From Actinobacteria bacterium UBA5176 (GTDB lineage Bacteria > Actinomycetota > UBA4738), in contig DHWS01000166.1 of the NCBI GenBank assembly GCA_002413305.1, positions 5,158 through 14,046 of the forward strand: 8,889 nucleotides of DNA. Direction: 5' to 3'. Positions 6,692 to 8,889 of the stretch are shown here, in pieces. Made by a program: the position numbers and the translations under genes. The notes below the pieces were generated by a model. It made no database searches. It saw only the letters and a program-made list of their open reading frames with translations, and had not been told where the DNA came from. Within the stretch, counting starts at the first letter, position 1, and every line of letters starts with the position of its first letter.

Positions 6692-8029
6692 ATGGAGATC
6701 CCCCAGGAGCGGCGGCTCATCACCGAGATCCCCGGACCGAGGTCGCGTGCCCTGCTCGAACGCCGGAAGGCCGCCGTCCCACAGGGCATCTTCTTCACCA
6801 CCCCGGTGTTCGTGGGGGCCGCGTCCGGGGCCATCCTGCGCGACGTGGACGGCAACAGCCTGATCGACCTCGGTGCCGGCCTCGCCGTCCTGAACACCGG
6901 GAACTCCTCGCCCGCCGTCCAGGACGCGGTACGCGAACAGCTCGAACGCTTCACGCACACCTGCATGCACGTGACGATGAACGAGGCGTACGTGGCGCTC
7001 GCGGAGAAGCTCAACGCGCTGGTCCCAGGAGGCGGGGAACACCGAACGATGTTCACCAACTCCGGCGCCGAAGCGGTCGAGAACGCGGTCAAGATCTCCC
7101 GCTCCTTCACCAAGCGCCAGGGCGTGGTGGTCTTCGAGCACGCCTTCCACGGGAGAACGCTGCTGGCCATGACCATGACGGCGAAGGCCATGCCGTACAA
7201 GCGCGGCCTCGGCCCCTTCGCGCCGGAGGTCTACCGGCTGCCCTTCGCCTACCCGTACCGTTGCCCGTCCGGGGGCGAGACGCCCGACGAGTGCGCCGCC
7301 CGCTGCACCGAGCGGGCCATCGAGATCATGGACAAGGAGATCGGGCCGGAGAGCATCGCGTGCCTGGTGGTCGAACCCGTCCAGGGCGAGGGCGGCTTCA
7401 TCGTCCCGGCCCCCGGGTTCCTGCCCGCGCTCGCCGAGTACTGCCGCGAGCACGGCATCCTGTTCGTCGCGGACGAGGTCCAGACCGGGTTCGGCCGGAC
7501 CGGCAAGTGGTTCGGCATCGAGCACGAGGGCGTCGTCCCCGACCTGGTCACCATGGCGAAGTCGCTGGCCGGCGGGCTGCCGCTGGGCGCGGTCACCGGA
7601 CGGGCCGACGTGATGGAGAGCATCCACGTCGGTGGGATCGGCGGGACGTTCGGGGGGAACCCGCTGTCGTGCGCGGCCGGCCTTGCCGTGATCGACCAGA
7701 TCGAACGGGAGGGCTTGCTGGAGCGGGCGATGAGGATCGGCCAGATCATGACGACTCGGCTGTCCGAGATGGCCGAACGGTTCGACGTCATCGGTGACGT
7801 GCGCGGACGGGGGGCCATGGTGGCCATGGAGCTCGTGGAGGACCGGACCTCGAAGCACCCCGCGAAGGCCACCGCCGGCCGGCTCGTCGAGGCGTGCTAC
7901 CGGCAGGGCGTGGTGGTCCTGAAGGCCGGCACGTTCGACAACGTGATCCGGCTGCTCCCGCCCCTGACCATCGACGAGGACCTGCTGCGCGAAGGCCTCG
8001 ACGTGCTCGAGAAGTCGCTGGTCGGCTGA
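6692..8029 (+). CDS. gabT: 4-aminobutyrate (GABA) aminotransferase
   Basis: This 445-residue class-III PLP-dependent omega-aminotransferase is of full length. It transfers the amino group of GABA to 2-oxoglutarate, giving succinate semialdehyde and glutamate; 5-aminovalerate and some diamines are common side substrates. The start QERRLITEIPGPRS (5-18) and the overall sequence resemble actinobacterial GabT. Visible features are the phosphate-cup motif NSGAEA (123-128), HAFHGRT (150-156) for cofactor stacking, DEVQTGFGRTG (261-271) with Asp261 for the pyridine nitrogen, and the Schiff-base lysine Lys290 in MAKSLAGG. Glu233 in EPVQGEGG and Arg420 in VIRLLPPL correspond to the Glu/Arg gate pair that lets GABA transaminases switch between GABA and glutamate. 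The ATG at 6692 follows GGAGG (6683-6687) by four bases. The gene is divergent from pucR, and its 182-base spacer holds the palindromic operator candidate, so PucR control is likely. It ends 18 bases from the convergent potC-like gene. Confidence 0.93.
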   Translation: MEIPQERRLITEIPGPRSRALLERRKAAVPQGIFFTTPVFVGAASGAILRDVDGNSLIDLGAGLAVLNTGNSSPAVQDAVREQLERFTHTCMHVTMNEAYVALAEKLNALVPGGGEHRTMFTNSGAEAVENAVKISRSFTKRQGVVVFEHAFHGRTLLAMTMTAKAMPYKRGLGPFAPEVYRLPFAYPYRCPSGGETPDECAARCTERAIEIMDKEIGPESIACLVVEPVQGEGGFIVPAPGFLPALAEYCREHGILFVADEVQTGFGRTGKWFGIEHEGVVPDLVTMAKSLAGGLPLGAVTGRADVMESIHVGGIGGTFGGNPLSCAAGLAVIDQIEREGLLERAMRIGQIMTTRLSEMAERFDVIGDVRGRGAMVAMELVEDRTSKHPAKATAGRLVEACYRQGVVVLKAGTFDNVIRLLPPLTIDEDLLREGLDVLEKSLVG

Positions 8030-8047
8030 GCCTTCGGGCACCGAGCC

Positions 8048-8875
8048 TCAGGTCCGGTTCCGCGCTCCTCCGGTCAGCGCTCCGCCCGTCTCCCGCGTCA
8101 GGCGCTGCGCGAGGTAGACGGGGATCAGCGACAGCAGGGTGACCACCATCGCCACCACGTTCACGATCGGTGCCGAATGGGGCAGCCGGAGGTTCCGGAA
8201 GATCCACTTCGGTAGCGTCTCGACTGTTCCCGACGTGAAGTTGGTGACGATGATCTCGTCGAAGGACAGCGCGAAGGCGAGCAGCCCCCCGGCAACGAGC
8301 GCAGTCGAGATCCCCGGCAGCGTCACGTACCGGAACGTCTGCCATCCGTCGGCGCCGAGGTCCATCGAGGCCTCGATCAACGAGGTCGGCGTCCGGCGGA
8401 GCCGGGCCAGCACGTTGTTGTAGACCAGCACCACGCAGAACGTGGCGTGGCCGACGATGATCGTGAACAGACCGAAGGACAATCCGAACAGGTCTCCGCC
8501 GAAGTTGATCGCGGAGTTGAGCGCCATGGCGGTCACGATGCCGGGCAACGCGATGGGCAGGACCAGGGCGAAGGAGAGCGTCTCCCGCCCGAAGAACCGG
8601 AACCGGTGCACGGCGAAGGCCCCCATGCTGCCGAGGACCAGGGCGATCGACGTGGCGCCGAGACCCGCCTCGACGGAGGCGACCAGCGCCGAACGCACCT
8701 CGCCGTTCTGCCACGCCACGCCGAACCAGTGCGTGGTGAGACCGGGGGGCGGCCACGTCTGCCCGCGGGCCGGATTGAACGCGTACAGGAAGATCAGGGC
8801 GAGCGGGACGTAGAGGAACAGCAGCGTCAAGTACGCCCCGAGCCTGGCCACGATGCGGGTCCACTTCGTCTCCAC
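8048..8875 (-). CDS. potC: PotC-like ABC transporter permease
   Basis: This 275-residue inner-membrane permease belongs to the spermidine/putrescine PotC type (binding-protein-dependent transport inner membrane component). I see about six hydrophobic segments, near residues 11-33, 63-88, 99-121, 132-157, 190-213 and 234-258. The cytoplasmic EAA loop, which docks on the ATPase, is at 168-188 (EASMDLGA, then the conserved LPGI). FDEIIVTNF (205-213) is typical of PotC-type permeases. The start is a GTG at 8873-8875. Two bases before it, TAG (8878-8880 on the minus strand) could be the stop of an upstream gene, presumably the PotB partner; only three codons of it would be in the window, so it is not called. 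The PotA-like ATPase on the same strand at 1-506 is the likely energy-coupling partner. Polyamine specificity is inferred from family resemblance and from the surrounding GABA and aminoaldehyde genes. Confidence 0.9.
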   Translation of the reverse strand: METKWTRIVARLGAYLTLLFLYVPLALIFLYAFNPARGQTWPPPGLTTHWFGVAWQNGEVRSALVASVEAGLGATSIALVLGSMGAFAVHRFRFFGRETLSFALVLPIALPGIVTAMALNSAINFGGDLFGLSFGLFTIIVGHATFCVVLVYNNVLARLRRTPTSLIEASMDLGADGWQTFRYVTLPGISTALVAGGLLAFALSFDEIIVTNFTSGTVETLPKWIFRNLRLPHSAPIVNVVAMVVTLLSLIPVYLAQRLTRETGGALTGGARNRT

Positions 8876-8889
8876 GGCTAGAGCGCCTC

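Noticed and set aside
7194..7200. CGTACAA copy inside gabT
   Set aside because: It falls in the codons of a conserved Met-Pro-Tyr-Lys stretch and lacks a partner arm, so codon content explains it.
6611..8041. Minus-strand open frame of 476 codons
   Set aside because: It is antisense to gabT, whose PLP and substrate residues are all present.
8024..8050. Possible bidirectional terminator between gabT and potC
   Set aside because: Only a 3-bp GCC/GGC stem around TTCG and a loose CTGAG/CTCAG pair are present, with no T-run on either strand.
8878..8889. Three codons and a stop of a possible upstream PotB-like permease gene
   Set aside because: The stop is placed as expected for an operon partner, but three codons are too few to support a gene call.

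Overview
This is a very GC-rich bacterial window. The GabT resembles actinobacterial GABA transaminases, there is a PucR-type regulator, and at least one gene looks leaderless. Together these suggest an actinomycete-like organism (Actinomycetota), but no rRNA or other phylogenetic marker is present, so the assignment is only moderate. I see no mobile elements, tRNAs, rRNAs or CRISPR arrays.

Layout, left to right: (1) the N-terminal part of a PotA-like ABC ATPase on the minus strand, cut by the left window edge; (2) a divergent spacer with a palindromic TTGTACA site; (3) a lysine-6-dehydrogenase/saccharopine-dehydrogenase family enzyme on the plus strand; (4) convergent to it, a two-gene minus-strand operon whose first gene is a PatD-like gamma-aminobutyraldehyde dehydrogenase and whose second is an aldehyde dehydrogenase of the lactaldehyde-dehydrogenase/F21-like type; (5) a minus-strand PucR-family regulator; (6) divergent from it, a plus-strand GABA transaminase (gabT); (7) convergent to gabT, a PotC-like permease of a polyamine-type ABC transporter on the minus strand.

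Read together, this is an uptake-plus-catabolism locus for omega-amino compounds. The transporter imports a polyamine or related cation. Amino groups are removed by the GabT-type transaminase and/or the LysDH-like dehydrogenase, and the resulting aldehydes are oxidised by two different aldehyde dehydrogenases. Putrescine via 4-aminobutyraldehyde and GABA to succinate semialdehyde is the simplest reading. Lysine or cadaverine via C5/C6 semialdehydes is the alternative suggested by the LysDH-like gene.

The most interesting non-coding signal is a repeated element, half-site CGTACAAACG, arranged as a TTGTACG-N3-CGTACAA palindrome. It occurs in the spacers before pucR/gabT (a perfect palindrome plus an exact 10-bp half-site repeat), before patD (a degenerate palindrome with the same spacing) and, more weakly, before the LysDH-like gene. 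I propose it as the operator of the local PucR regulator, tying the enzyme genes into one regulon. The perfect copy overlaps a TACAAT -10 hexamer placed so that pucR mRNA would be essentially leaderless.
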